A stretch of DNA of 41,659 nt from Lysobacteraceae bacterium (GTDB lineage: Bacteria > Pseudomonadota > Gammaproteobacteria > Xanthomonadales > Xanthomonadaceae), in assembly GCA_024508915.1 (NCBI GenBank), contig JANINR010000056.1, positions 1-41,659 on the forward strand. The letters run 5' to 3'. Below are positions 31,533 to 39,346 of the stretch, in pieces. The notes under the pieces were generated by a model, which made no database searches, was not told the DNA's origin, and saw nothing but the letters and a program-made list of their open reading frames with translations. The translations under genes were made by a program, and so were the position numbers. The stretch's first letter is position 1. Each line of letters opens with the position of its first letter.

Positions 31533-33179
31533 TCAGCGCGCGATCAGCGCGAGCGCGGTCTCCAGCACGGTGTCGCGCCCCGCGAGGTAGTCCGCGACGG
31601 TCGGCGATGCCTTGACCTGCGGCTGGATGCCGACGCCGACGAAGGCGCGCCCATCGGGATAGGTGTCGCGCTTGGTGCACACGCGTGCCGTGCCGCCGCC
31701 GGGCAGGTCGAAGATCAGCGGCTGGCCGGTGCTGCCGCCGGTCGGCTCGCCGACGATGCGGCCGCGCTGCATCGCGTCGAACGCGACCACGAAATCCTCC
31801 GCTGCCGAGTAGGTGCGCGCGCTGGTGAGCAACAGCACCGGCCCCGCATAGTGGCGCTCCCCGTCGGGCTGCATCGTCGACGCCTCTTCCGCATGGCTGC
31901 CCTCGGGGCGGCCCCACGCGCGGTAGGTGGGCAGGTAGTCGCGCGTCTGCCAGCGCGAGCCGCGGAACGGACGGTCGGTGAGCATCGCGAGGATCTTGTA
32001 ACCCTCGCCGCTGTTGCCGCCGCCGTTCTCGCGCACGTCCAGCACCAGCGCCTTCGCCGCCGCGATCTCGCCGAAATGCTCGCGGAAGCCGTCGGCCGCG
32101 CGGCTGTCGCCGAAATGCAGGATCCGCACATAGGCGACGTCGCCCGGCAGCATCCGCAGCTCGAACACCGGGCCGCCCCAGTACGCGGCCTCGAAGTCGC
32201 GCGCGTGCATGCGCGGCAGCGCGAGCGTGCGCTGGCGGCCGCCGGCGTCTCGCACGGTGACGCGCGCCGGCCGGTCGTACGGGCCGGAGAGCAGCGCGCG
32301 CTCGTACGTGCGCGCGGCGAGGTCCTGCGGCGTGGACGCCGGCTGGTACGGCGCGATGCGGGCCTGCGCCCAGTCGCGCACGGGCTCGCCTTCGATCGCC
32401 GTGATTTCCATGCCGGGCGCGATGCCGGTCGCCGCCAGCGCCGGATCGAGCAGGCCGGTCACGAAGACGCGGCCTTCGACCAGGGCCGTGCGCACGCCGG
32501 GTTGCGCGTCGAGGCGGTCGGCGACCTCGGCCGGCGGGCGCACGCTGCTGTGCCCGTCGCGCAGTTGCGCGATGAAGCGGCGCAGCACGCGGTAGTAGTC
32601 CTCGGTCGTCGTCGCGGCGCGCACCTCCGGCAGCGTGGCGAGGTACAGCGCGTCCCAGTCGAGGCCGGGCACCAGGTCGAAGTTCGCGAAGTTGAACTTC
32701 GCCTCGGACCACAGCCGCGAGAGGCCGGCGACGCGCGCGTCCTCGCCGAGGGTCGGCTGGTAGGGCGTCTTCCACGCCGGGTTGTTCCAGAGCCGGGCGC
32801 CGGCCTCGTTCGCGCGCGCGACGTCCGCCAGCAGCGCGTCGAAGCGCGGATCGGCGTGCAGCGACGCGAGGTCGGTGTCGGCGCGGATCGCTTCGACCTT
32901 CGTGTAGCCCGCCGCGGTCGCCTTGCGCAGCAGGTCGATCGCGTCCTCGCGGCGGCCGGCGAGGGCCGACGCGCAGGCGGCGTTGTAGAACAGGGCCGGG
33001 TCGTCGCCGCCCGCCGCGATGGCCGCGCGCCAGGCGTCCGCGCTGGCCGCGTAGTCCTTCGCTTCGTAGGCCGCGGTCGCCTGGCGCACGAGTTGCTGCA
33101 GGTCGGCGGGCGCCGCGGCGGCGACGCCGGTCAGGGCGGCAAGCAGCAACGGCAGGAGCAGTCGGGCGGTGCGCGACAT
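31533..33179 (-). CDS. Exported S41-family peptidase with TPR-like N-terminus
   Basis: 548 residues. A signal peptide (about 1-22) is followed by TPR-like helices (about 25-125; YEAKDYAASADAWRAAIAAGGDDPALFYNAACASALAG), then a PDZ-like region (about 230-320) and the S41 peptidase domain. The likely nucleophile is S458 in SARTYSAAEDF, with LDVRENGGGNSGEGY as the substrate/oxyanion segment. The lysine of the classical Ser-Lys dyad is not evident, as in the interphotoreceptor-retinoid-binding-protein-like subgroup. Periplasmic or secreted. Same strand as the GST/serine hydrolase/ABC genes, but a 78-base gap separates it. Confidence 0.88.
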   Translation of the reverse strand: MSRTARLLLPLLLAALTGVAAAAPADLQQLVRQATAAYEAKDYAASADAWRAAIAAGGDDPALFYNAACASALAGRREDAIDLLRKATAAGYTKVEAIRADTDLASLHADPRFDALLADVARANEAGARLWNNPAWKTPYQPTLGEDARVAGLSRLWSEAKFNFANFDLVPGLDWDALYLATLPEVRAATTTEDYYRVLRRFIAQLRDGHSSVRPPAEVADRLDAQPGVRTALVEGRVFVTGLLDPALAATGIAPGMEITAIEGEPVRDWAQARIAPYQPASTPQDLAARTYERALLSGPYDRPARVTVRDAGGRQRTLALPRMHARDFEAAYWGGPVFELRMLPGDVAYVRILHFGDSRAADGFREHFGEIAAAKALVLDVRENGGGNSGEGYKILAMLTDRPFRGSRWQTRDYLPTYRAWGRPEGSHAEEASTMQPDGERHYAGPVLLLTSARTYSAAEDFVVAFDAMQRGRIVGEPTGGSTGQPLIFDLPGGGTARVCTKRDTYPDGRAFVGVGIQPQVKASPTVADYLAGRDTVLETALALIAR

Positions 33180-33257
33180 GGCGGGTTTTCCGGGAGGGAA
33201 GCGGGCAGCGGCGATTCTAGGGCGGTCCCTGCGGGGTTGCCCCTGCCATCCGTCCCG

Positions 33258-33920
33258 TCAGTCGCGGTCGGGCGCGCCCAGCGGGAAATACGGGCGGAAG
33301 GGCCGCGCCTCGTCCACCGCCCGCTTGAACGACGGCCGCGCGAGCAGCCGGGCGCGGTAGGCGCGCACGTTCGCGAACCGCGCCTCGATCGGATGGGTCC
33401 AGTCGGCGTAGAAGAGGAAGGGCGCGGCGGCGCAGTCGGCGAGGCTGAAGGCCGCGCCCGCGGCCCACTCGCGGCCGGCGATGCGCGCGTCGAGCCAGGC
33501 GTAGGCGGCCTCGAGCATCGCGCGCGCCTCGGCGACGCCGAAGGGATCCCGGTCCGCTTCGGCGCGCAGCCGGTCGAACACGACCTTCTGCTGCGGCGTG
33601 GAGACGTAGTTGTCGAAGAAGCGGTCGAGCATGCGCACTTCGATCGCTGCATCGGGAGCTTCGGGCAGCAGCCGCACCGATCCGGGATGATGCACGCCGA
33701 GGTACTCGATGATGCAGGTCGCCTCCAGCACCGTCCGCCCGCCGTCGACCAGGACCGGGAAACGCCGCAGCGGCCAGAGCGCCGTCAGCTCGGCGTTCGC
33801 GGCCGGATCCTCGAGGTTGCGGTACTCGAACGGCGTGCCGTTCTCGTACAGCGCCACCAGTACCTTCTGGCAGTAGGACGAGAACGGATGGGCGTACAGT
33901 CGGGGCAGGGCGGCGTTCAA
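33258..33920 (-). CDS. Glutathione S-transferase family protein (TTG start)
   Basis: 220 residues. The N-terminal domain begins PRLYAHPFSSYCQKVLVALYENGTPFEYR; the cysteine in SSYCQK is the likely active-site residue. LRRFPVLVDGGRTVLEATCIIEYL holds the cis-proline and glutathione-contact residues. The helical domain includes FSLADCAAAPFLFYAD. It starts with TTG at 33920, overlapping the stop of the serine hydrolase gene (TTGA) and so coupled to it. No better start is in reach. Substrate unknown. Confidence 0.85.
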   Translation of the reverse strand: MNAALPRLYAHPFSSYCQKVLVALYENGTPFEYRNLEDPAANAELTALWPLRRFPVLVDGGRTVLEATCIIEYLGVHHPGSVRLLPEAPDAAIEVRMLDRFFDNYVSTPQQKVVFDRLRAEADRDPFGVAEARAMLEAAYAWLDARIAGREWAAGAAFSLADCAAAPFLFYADWTHPIEARFANVRAYRARLLARPSFKRAVDEARPFRPYFPLGAPDRD

Positions 33921-35119
33921 TGCGCGAGGCCTTCTTCGACCGCGCTGAAGGCCGAACGTCCGCCGAGGCGCTCGTCCGGCATGCCGGTCGCGAACCACAC
34001 GACGCCGGTGCCGGCATCGCGGTCGAGCCACAGCCCCGATTGCAGGCCGTAGGCGGAGCCCGAATGCCCCACGCGCGCGACGCCGTCGCCGAACGGATCG
34101 TCGCGGCAGCCCTCGACCGGCGTCGCGAGCGTCTGCATCGCCATGCCGTAGCGGCAGAAGAAGCCGTCGCCGAGGTCGCCGGTGTCCTCCTCGTAGGTGA
34201 GGCCGCGGCCCGGCGCGTATTGCCACAGCGGCGTCGCGATCGCGCGCACCGACGCCGGCGAGAGGATGCGCACGCCGTCGAGCTCGCCTTCGCGCAGCAG
34301 CATCCGCCCGATCCGCGCCAGTCCGTTCATCGAGATGCGCAGGCCGCCCTGCGGCGAGAACAGGCCGCCGTTCTCGCCCGCGCGCCACTGCGCGAGGTCG
34401 CAACTGCCGTCTTCGGCTGCGTTGACCGGGCAATCGGGCCGCCGCCCGTGCAGGTCGTCCTTCGCCGGCTTGCCGTCGCCGTCGTAGATCACGACCGCGC
34501 GCGCCACGGCCGCGTCGTTGCAGAGCGCCCAGTTGAAGCAGCCCTCGATGCCGAGCGGACGCAGCACCAGGCGGTCCATCAGCCGGTCGAAGCGCTCGCC
34601 GGTCGCGCGCTCCATCGCCTGCGCGACCAGCGGGAAGTTGAGGTTGGTGTAGCGGAACCAGGTGCCGGGCGCATGCCCGGAATCCCACGCCTTCGGGTCG
34701 GCGAGGAGATCGCGCAACCGTCCGTCCAGCGGCGTCTGCCAGTAGCCAGCGGCATCGGTCAGGCTGGAGCGGTGCGAGAGCAGCAGGCGCAGGGTGATCG
34801 GCGTGTCGGGGAACGCGGGATTGCGCAGCGGGAAGCCCAGCGCGCCGGAGACGTCCGCATCGAGGTCGAGCTTGCCTGCTTCCACCAGGCGCATGGCGCC
34901 GATGGTGGTGACGAGCTTGGAGATCGAGGCCACGCGCACCGGGTCGCCGGCCGTGACCGTGCGACCGGCATCGCGGTCGGCGAAGCCTGCGGTGCGCGTG
35001 GCGGTGATGCCGTCGCGATCGAAGGCCACGCGCACGGTGGCGACCGGCTCGCCGGCGTGGGCCGCCGGGGCCAGGGTGGCCGCGGCGAGGAGGAGGGCGC
35101 TCAGCAGTGTCCTGGTCAT
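33917..35119 (-). CDS. Exported serine hydrolase, class C beta-lactamase/D-aminopeptidase fold
   Basis: 400 residues. A signal peptide (about 1-22) precedes the beta-lactamase-related domain. The catalytic motifs are S65-I-S-K68 (SxxK), Y157-T-N159 (YxN) and GHSGSAYG near residue 340 (the HSG-type third motif). Cysteines in EGCFNWALCN and RPDCPVNAAEDGSCD may form disulfides. Such proteins are esterases or D-aminopeptidases acting in the periplasm rather than true antibiotic-inactivating enzymes in most cases. It follows the ABC permease gene by 37 bases and is coupled to the GST gene, so it may belong to the ABC operon. Confidence 0.9.
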   Translation of the reverse strand: MTRTLLSALLLAAATLAPAAHAGEPVATVRVAFDRDGITATRTAGFADRDAGRTVTAGDPVRVASISKLVTTIGAMRLVEAGKLDLDADVSGALGFPLRNPAFPDTPITLRLLLSHRSSLTDAAGYWQTPLDGRLRDLLADPKAWDSGHAPGTWFRYTNLNFPLVAQAMERATGERFDRLMDRLVLRPLGIEGCFNWALCNDAAVARAVVIYDGDGKPAKDDLHGRRPDCPVNAAEDGSCDLAQWRAGENGGLFSPQGGLRISMNGLARIGRMLLREGELDGVRILSPASVRAIATPLWQYAPGRGLTYEEDTGDLGDGFFCRYGMAMQTLATPVEGCRDDPFGDGVARVGHSGSAYGLQSGLWLDRDAGTGVVWFATGMPDERLGGRSAFSAVEEGLAH

Positions 35120-35156
35120 GCCGCGATCGTAACCGCTCGACCGCGCAGGCGTGCGG

Positions 35157-35909
35157 CTATGCGAGCACTTCGCGCTTGCCCATCCGCCACAGCATCAGCA
35201 CGAAGACGAGGGCGCCGCCGGCGCAGCCCAGCACGAGGGTAAGGTCCGCGCGCGTCGCGTCGGCGGCGAGCTGGTTCACCGGGATCTGCCACGGCAGGAA
35301 CATGCCCGCCTTCGCCGACGTCGCGACCACCGCGAAGAACGTGCCGCCGATGCCGGTGGCGAGCGCGGGCACGAAGCTCGCATGGCGCAGCGCGATCCAC
35401 AGCTGCACGGCGACCAGCAGCCAGGCGGCGACGAAGATGCGGGCGAGCACCAGGGCGAGCCCGCCGATGTCCGGCGTGCCGGCGGCCGCGACCGCGGGCT
35501 TGACCCAGCCGGCCAGCCGCACCGAACACACGGACGCCAGCGCGAGCAGCACCGTCATCCCGGCGACGACGCCGAGCACGCACAGCGCCTTGGCGGCGTA
35601 CAGGTGCCAGCGCGGCAGCGGCAGCGCGCGCAGGTGGTCCCACGAGCGCGGCCCGTGCTCGGCGTGGGCGACGAGCGCCGTGAGCGCGGTGACGCTCATC
35701 GGCAGCATGAAGAAGGCCCAGATCCCGGCCGCCGACATCAGCGCGATGTCCCACGACATCGGCTGCTTCATCCGCAGCACGTTGAAGAACAGGAAGACGG
35801 CGATCAGCAGCGGCGCCACCGCGGCCAGCAGCAGCGCGAGCGAGCGGCGCAGCTTGTAGGCCTCGACGGCGAGGGCGGTGGCGAAGCGCGGGGAGGGTGT
35901 CGGGATCAT
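35157..35909 (-). CDS. ABC-2-type permease of the divergent exporter
   Basis: 250 residues with six membrane segments: about 28-45, 58-78, 105-130, 146-170, 185-205 and 225-242. The opening RFATALAVEAYKLRRSLALLLA and the size match the lantibiotic-immunity-like ABC-2 permeases (MutE/EpiE group), which also occur away from bacteriocin genes. It lies 35 bases after the ATPase gene on the same strand. It and the ATPase should form an exporter whose cargo is unknown. No bacteriocin precursor is visible nearby. Confidence 0.88.
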   Translation of the reverse strand: MIPTPSPRFATALAVEAYKLRRSLALLLAAVAPLLIAVFLFFNVLRMKQPMSWDIALMSAAGIWAFFMLPMSVTALTALVAHAEHGPRSWDHLRALPLPRWHLYAAKALCVLGVVAGMTVLLALASVCSVRLAGWVKPAVAAAGTPDIGGLALVLARIFVAAWLLVAVQLWIALRHASFVPALATGIGGTFFAVVATSAKAGMFLPWQIPVNQLAADATRADLTLVLGCAGGALVFVLMLWRMGKREVLA

Positions 35910-35944
35910 GGCGGCGGTTCCGTGGGAGCGGGGCGTATGCGGGA

Positions 35945-36865
35945 TCAGGCGAGCGCCGCGGGCGCGGACTGGCGGTACAGCGTCTCCAGCGAGCGCCGGC
36001 GCGGCGCCAGCGCGTGCACGCGGACGCCGGCGGTGCACAGCACCCGGTTCAGCGCGGCGGCCGCGCCGTCGGCGTCCTCGTGCGCGGCGAAGCGCGCCAC
36101 CAGTTCGCCATCGCGCTCGTCGATATCGAAACCGTGGGAGCGCGCGAGTTCGGCGGCGCGTGCGGGCGCATCGGTGCCGATCGCGACTTCGCTCGCGAGC
36201 CCGGCCTTCAGCGCGGCGAGGGCGCCTTCCAGCACGAGCCTGCCCTGGCTGAGGATGCCGACATGGGTGGCGGTGCGTTCGATCTCGTCGAGCAGATGGC
36301 TCGACAGCAGCACCGTCGCGCCCGTGCGCGCAGGCAGTTCGCGCAGGAACCGGCGCATGTCGGCGATGCCCTCGGGATCGAGGCCGTTGGTCGGCTCGTC
36401 GAGGACGAGCACCGGCGGCGCGCCCAGCATCGCGCGCGCCAGGCCGAGGCGCTGGCGCATCCCGAGCGAATAGTCGGCGACGCGGCGGCGGCCGTGCGCG
36501 GTCATTTCCGCCACGTCGAGCACGCGCTCCACTTCGCGCGCGGGCAGGTCGAGCAGGCGGCAGGTGAGGGCGAGGTTCTCGCGACCGGTGAGGTGCCCGT
36601 AGAAGCCCTGCGCCTCGAGCAGTGCCCCGACCTTGCGGGCCGCGCCGAGGCGATCGGCGGCGACGTCGATCCCGGCGATCCGGGCCTGGCCGCCGTCGGC
36701 CGCCAGCAGCCCGAGCAGCAGCTTGATGGTGGTCGTCTTGCCGGCGCCGTTGCGGCCGAGGAAGCCGTAGATGCTGCGCTCGGGGACGGTCATGGAGACC
36801 CGGTCGACCGCGACGCGATCGCCGAAGCGGCGGGTGAGGTCCAGGGTTTCGATCGCGGCGGCCAT
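35945..36865 (-). CDS. ABC transporter ATP-binding protein of the divergent exporter
   Basis: 306 residues from ATG 36865; a TTG at 36883 would give 312 but leaves only a ~14-base leader from the predicted promoter. Walker A is FLGRNGAGKTTT, the signature is YSLGMRQRLGLARAM, Walker B is VLVLDEPTNGLDP and the switch is SSHLLDEI. The C-terminal extension is the usual exporter accessory domain. A strong promoter (36904-36932) is just upstream. First gene of a transcript that probably includes the permease and perhaps the serine hydrolase and GST. Confidence 0.92.
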   Translation of the reverse strand: MAAAIETLDLTRRFGDRVAVDRVSMTVPERSIYGFLGRNGAGKTTTIKLLLGLLAADGGQARIAGIDVAADRLGAARKVGALLEAQGFYGHLTGRENLALTCRLLDLPAREVERVLDVAEMTAHGRRRVADYSLGMRQRLGLARAMLGAPPVLVLDEPTNGLDPEGIADMRRFLRELPARTGATVLLSSHLLDEIERTATHVGILSQGRLVLEGALAALKAGLASEVAIGTDAPARAAELARSHGFDIDERDGELVARFAAHEDADGAAAALNRVLCTAGVRVHALAPRRRSLETLYRQSAPAALA

Positions 36866-36886
36866 TGGCGGTGCGGTTCCCAAAGT

Positions 36887-36939
36887 TTTAAGTCTGGGAT
36901 AAAGTTATAGGCCGGCAAAAACTTTAAGTCAAGCTTAAA
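36887..36939. promoter_or_regulatory. Candidate operator: repeated TTTAAGTC boxes
   Basis: TTTAAGTC occurs at 36887-36894 and 36923-36930, 36 bases apart. The second box also forms an inverted repeat with CTTAAA (TTTAAG-N5-CTTAAA, 36923-36939). AAAGTT is repeated at 36882 and 36901. The second box overlaps the minus-strand -35 and the first lies just downstream of the -10, positions where a repressor would block transcription. The divergent XRE protein is the obvious candidate binder. Confidence 0.5.
36904..36932 (-). promoter_or_regulatory. Strong predicted promoter for the ABC exporter operon
   Basis: On the minus strand TTGACT (36932-36927), a 17-base spacer and TATAAC (36909-36904). Both hexamers are within one base of the sigma-70 consensus. 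Transcription should start near 36897, about 32 bases before the ATG at 36865. Confidence 0.75.
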
Positions 36940-36961
36940 AACCCCATCCCTGCCATCCGTC

Positions 36962-37471
36962 ATGCCCGAGGGTCGCCCGATGCCCGCTCCCGACCGCTTC
37001 CGCAGCCAGTGCCGCCTGTTGCGCGCCGCCACCCTGGTGGTCTTCGCCGGGTTCTGCCTGGTGCTCGGCCTCGTGGCCGCGGTGCTGCCGTGGCGGATGT
37101 CGACCGACCCCGGCGGCGATGCCGCGACCCAGGCGCTCCTGCTCGTGGTGCGCCTGTTGCCGGGCGTCGGCTACCTGTGGGCGCTGTGGGCGGTGCAACG
37201 CGCGCTGGGCGAGCTTGCGTCGGGCGCGATCTTCCATCCGGCGGTCGCGCGCGCGATGCGCCACATCGGCATCGGCGTGCTCGCCGGTGCGCTGTTCAAC
37301 GTGTTCGCGGTCACCAACCTGTCGCGCTGGATCGCCGGCGGGAAGGGCGGCTATCTCTACTTCGACCTGTCGGGGATCGTGCTCGGCGTGGTCGGCGCGG
37401 CGCTGGTGCTGCTCGCGCGCCTCGTCGACCAAGCGCGCGCGCTGCAGGCCGAGCTGGACGACTTCCTCTGA
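36962..37471 (+). CDS. DUF2975 membrane protein, partner of XRE regulator
   Basis: 169 residues from 36962 (alternative ATG 36980). Four membrane segments, about 22-45, 62-85, 100-122 and 133-155, match the DUF2975 layout, with LSGIVLGVVGAALVLLARLVDQARALQAELDDF at the end as the typical signature. DUF2975 proteins are almost always encoded right before a small YozG-type XRE regulator, as here. They are suspected membrane sensors or regulators of that partner; the mechanism is unknown. It is transcribed divergently from the ABC exporter, separated by 96 bases of AT-rich regulatory sequence. Confidence 0.85.
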   Translation: MPEGRPMPAPDRFRSQCRLLRAATLVVFAGFCLVLGLVAAVLPWRMSTDPGGDAATQALLLVVRLLPGVGYLWALWAVQRALGELASGAIFHPAVARAMRHIGIGVLAGALFNVFAVTNLSRWIAGGKGGYLYFDLSGIVLGVVGAALVLLARLVDQARALQAELDDFL

Positions 37472-37710
37472 TGCCGATCCGGGTCACCCTCGACGAGATG
37501 CTCGCGCGCCGCGGCATGAAGGCGCGCGAGCTCGCCGCGGCCGTCGGCATCAGCGAGACCCAGCTGTCGCTGTTCCGCAGCGGCAAGGTCAAGGGCATCC
37601 GCTTCCGCACGCTCGCGAAACTGTGCGCCGTGCTCGGCTGCGTGCCGGGCGACCTGCTGGGCTACGACGCCGACGCGGCCGACCTGCAGGCGCCCGACGA
37701 AGGCGACTGA
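37471..37710 (+). CDS. Small XRE-family (YozG-like) transcriptional regulator
   Basis: 79 residues, a single helix-turn-helix domain: RVTLDEMLARRGMKARELAAAVGISETQLSLFRSGKVKGIRFRTLAKLCAVLGCVPGDLLGY. The IxxTxLSxxRxGKxKxIRFxTLxKLCxxLxCxPGDLL pattern is characteristic of the YozG/YdzF group. The start overlaps the DUF2975 stop by one base (TGATG), so it is coupled. A clear terminator follows. It likely controls its own operon and perhaps the divergent ABC exporter through the TTTAAGTC boxes (inference). Confidence 0.9.
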   Translation: MPIRVTLDEMLARRGMKARELAAAVGISETQLSLFRSGKVKGIRFRTLAKLCAVLGCVPGDLLGYDADAADLQAPDEGD

Positions 37711-37735
37711 GCCGCAGGCCCTACTGCGGCTTTTT
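37711..37735 (+). terminator. Rho-independent terminator after the XRE gene
   Basis: GCCGCAG-GCCCTA-CTGCGGC followed by TTTTT. A 7-bp GC-rich perfect stem with a 6-base loop and a T-run, immediately after the stop codon. The stop codon of the convergent gene (37721-37723, TAG on the minus strand) lies in its loop. Confidence 0.9.
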
Positions 37736-38578
37736 CGCTTCCGGCAGCGGGAACTCCACCACCGCCGGCACGGCGAGCAGCATCTTCGAACGGTACTGGC
37801 CGTTGAACACGTCTTCTTCCTTGACGACGACGCGGCGCGCCTTGTCGATCCAGAAGCGCTGGAAGTTGCCCGAGCCCGGCCGGCCGCTTTCGGTTTCGAC
37901 CAGCCAGCAGGCGTACTCGCTGCCGTCGGCGCCGCGCAGCGTGCGCTCGCCGACGACCGTGTAGTCGACGTCCATCGGCGCGGGCATGCCGACGTCGAAC
38001 AGGTGCACCCGCAGCGTGCCGCCCTTTTCGTAGGGCAGCAGCGGCAGCAGGGCGAGGTCGGAGTGCCAGTTGAACCACCAGCCGTCCTTCATCGTCGCGA
38101 AGCCGGCCTGCATGCGTTCGCGCGCCGCGTCGGGCAACTCGCCGTCGATCGTGCCGCGGCCTTCGCGCGGCACCACCGTAGTCGTGATGCTGGCCGTCGG
38201 CCGCTTCCACGACGACGTCTGCGACAGCGTCGCGAGGTCGGCCGCCGCATGCACGGTACGCGCGACGTGCATCGTGCCGGTCTCGTCTTCCCAGTGCTGC
38301 TCGATGACCCAGGCGTCGGCGCCGTCGACGCGTTCGCGCTTCACTTCCGAGGTCGCGAGCATCGCGCGCGAGAGGCCGGTGCCGGGCGCGCCGTGCATGT
38401 AGACGAGCCAGGTCGCGGTGCCGGGCCGCAAGCGGTCGAGGTGCATGTTCGCCGGGGAGACGCGCGTGACGCGACCGGCATCGGCCGCGCGCGCTTGCGC
38501 CGCGGTTTGCGCGTGCGACGCCGGGGCGACGCAGGCGAGGGCGACGAGGACGGGAAGCAGCAGGCGCGAAGGGGTCAC
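37721..38578 (-). CDS. Exported protein, possibly outer-membrane-lipoprotein-sorting (DUF3108-like), unknown function
   Basis: 285 residues from GTG 38578, which has GGAG upstream and gives a tidy signal peptide (SRLLLPVLVALACVAPASHAQ); an ATG at 38608 is possible. The mature part is beta-rich: TWLVYMHGAPGTGLSRAML, WVIEQHWEDETGTMHVARTV, YTVVGERTL, YACWLVETESGRPGSGNFQRFWIDKARRVVVKEEDVFNGQYRSKMLL. This alternation resembles DUF3108/LolA-like periplasmic proteins, in which a modified substrate value is read on a barrel, but the match is by eye. Its stop codon lies in the loop of the terminator at 37711-37735. Confidence 0.65.
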   Translation of the reverse strand: MTPSRLLLPVLVALACVAPASHAQTAAQARAADAGRVTRVSPANMHLDRLRPGTATWLVYMHGAPGTGLSRAMLATSEVKRERVDGADAWVIEQHWEDETGTMHVARTVHAAADLATLSQTSSWKRPTASITTTVVPREGRGTIDGELPDAARERMQAGFATMKDGWWFNWHSDLALLPLLPYEKGGTLRVHLFDVGMPAPMDVDYTVVGERTLRGADGSEYACWLVETESGRPGSGNFQRFWIDKARRVVVKEEDVFNGQYRSKMLLAVPAVVEFPLPEAKKPQ

Positions 38579-38675
38579 GGGCGGTCTCCGGCAGGAGCCC
38601 GCATTCAAGCGTCGATGCGGGACCGGCGGGAGTGCCTCAGGGCACGGTGACCACGGTCACGCGCGCTGCGGCGCG

Positions 38676-38915
38676 TCAGTCGCCGGTCGGAACGCGGCGA
38701 TGGATCCGCGGCCCGTCGACGGTCGGCTCGCCGGTGCCCTGCGCGTCGGCGGCCGGGGCCGCTTCGGGTGCGGACGACGCGGCGTCCGCCGTGGTGGCGT
38801 CGGTGCCGGTGACGGCGCTCCGCGCTTCGCGCTTGCGCGCGTTCTTCTCGTCCTGCTTCTTCTTCTTCGCCAGCTCCCGCTGGCGTTTCTCGAAACCGTA
38901 GTTGGGCTTGGCCAA
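38676..38915 (-). CDS. Small lysine-rich protein (TTG start)
   Basis: 79 residues. Begins AKPNYGFEKRQRELAKKKKQ, then an alanine/glutamate-rich acidic tail, with a short positively charged helix that may bind nucleic acid or ribosomes (inference). Similar proteins starting MAKPNY.FEKRQRELAKKKK are common in xanthomonads with no known function. TTG at 38915 is preferred: GAGGAGG lies 9 bases before it. The ATG at 38922 is in another frame and too close to that site. It lies 18 bases downstream of the second GGRIEVLG gene, probably co-transcribed. Confidence 0.72.
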   Translation of the reverse strand: MAKPNYGFEKRQRELAKKKKQDEKNARKREARSAVTGTDATTADAASSAPEAAPAADAQGTGEPTVDGPRIHRRVPTGD

Positions 38916-38933
38916 TCTGCATTCCTCCTCGGG

Positions 38934-39182
38934 TCAACGTCGCGTGCGGGTGGGCGAAGGATTCGCGGGCACCGGCGGTGCGGCGTCCTCGCCGTCGCGG
39001 CCGATGCGCAGCAGCGAACGGGTCACGCCCAGCACCTCGATCCGGCCGCCGGCCTCGCGGAAGGCCGCGATGTCGGCGGTCAGGCTTTCGTGCGTGACCT
39101 CGGGGCGCTCCTTCGATTTGCGCCCCGAGAACAGGTGCGCCGTCTTCGAAGCGGCTGGCGGGTCTTTCCTGGTCCGCGACAC
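38934..39182 (-). CDS. Small basic protein with GGRIEVLG motif (paralog B)
   Basis: 82 residues from GTG 39182 (alternative ATG 39203). The core is THESLTADIAAFREAGGRIEVLG, matching paralog A (16378-16590) at 20 of 25 aligned residues. The N-terminus is basic (SRTRKDPPAASKTAHLF) and the C-terminus is proline/arginine-rich. No membrane segment. It is followed by the lysine-rich gene on the same strand. The retained core and differing tails suggest a functional module, possibly a small RNA-polymerase or nucleic-acid binder. Function unknown. Confidence 0.7.
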   Translation of the reverse strand: MSRTRKDPPAASKTAHLFSGRKSKERPEVTHESLTADIAAFREAGGRIEVLGVTRSLLRIGRDGEDAAPPVPANPSPTRTRR

Positions 39183-39346
39183 GGGCGCTCCCGGTAGGGG
39201 CATCGCTCCGGCGAACCGGCCGCGAGGCGTGGAGGGGAGCGCAGCGAGCGACGGTGGAGGCTGCCGGACGTGACGCAGGTGGCAACGCACTGCCGGTCCA
39301 TCGTACGCGATATTAGACTTGCGTGCTCCGAGCAGGGAATCCAGCC

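Noticed and set aside
33917-35119. Antibiotic-inactivating beta-lactamase
   Set aside because: SxxK, YxN and HSG motifs fit the broad serine hydrolase/D-aminopeptidase group; nothing points to antibiotic hydrolysis.
35157-36865. Bacteriocin or lantibiotic immunity transporter
   Set aside because: The permease resembles the MutE/EpiE group, but no precursor peptide, modification enzyme or protease is nearby.
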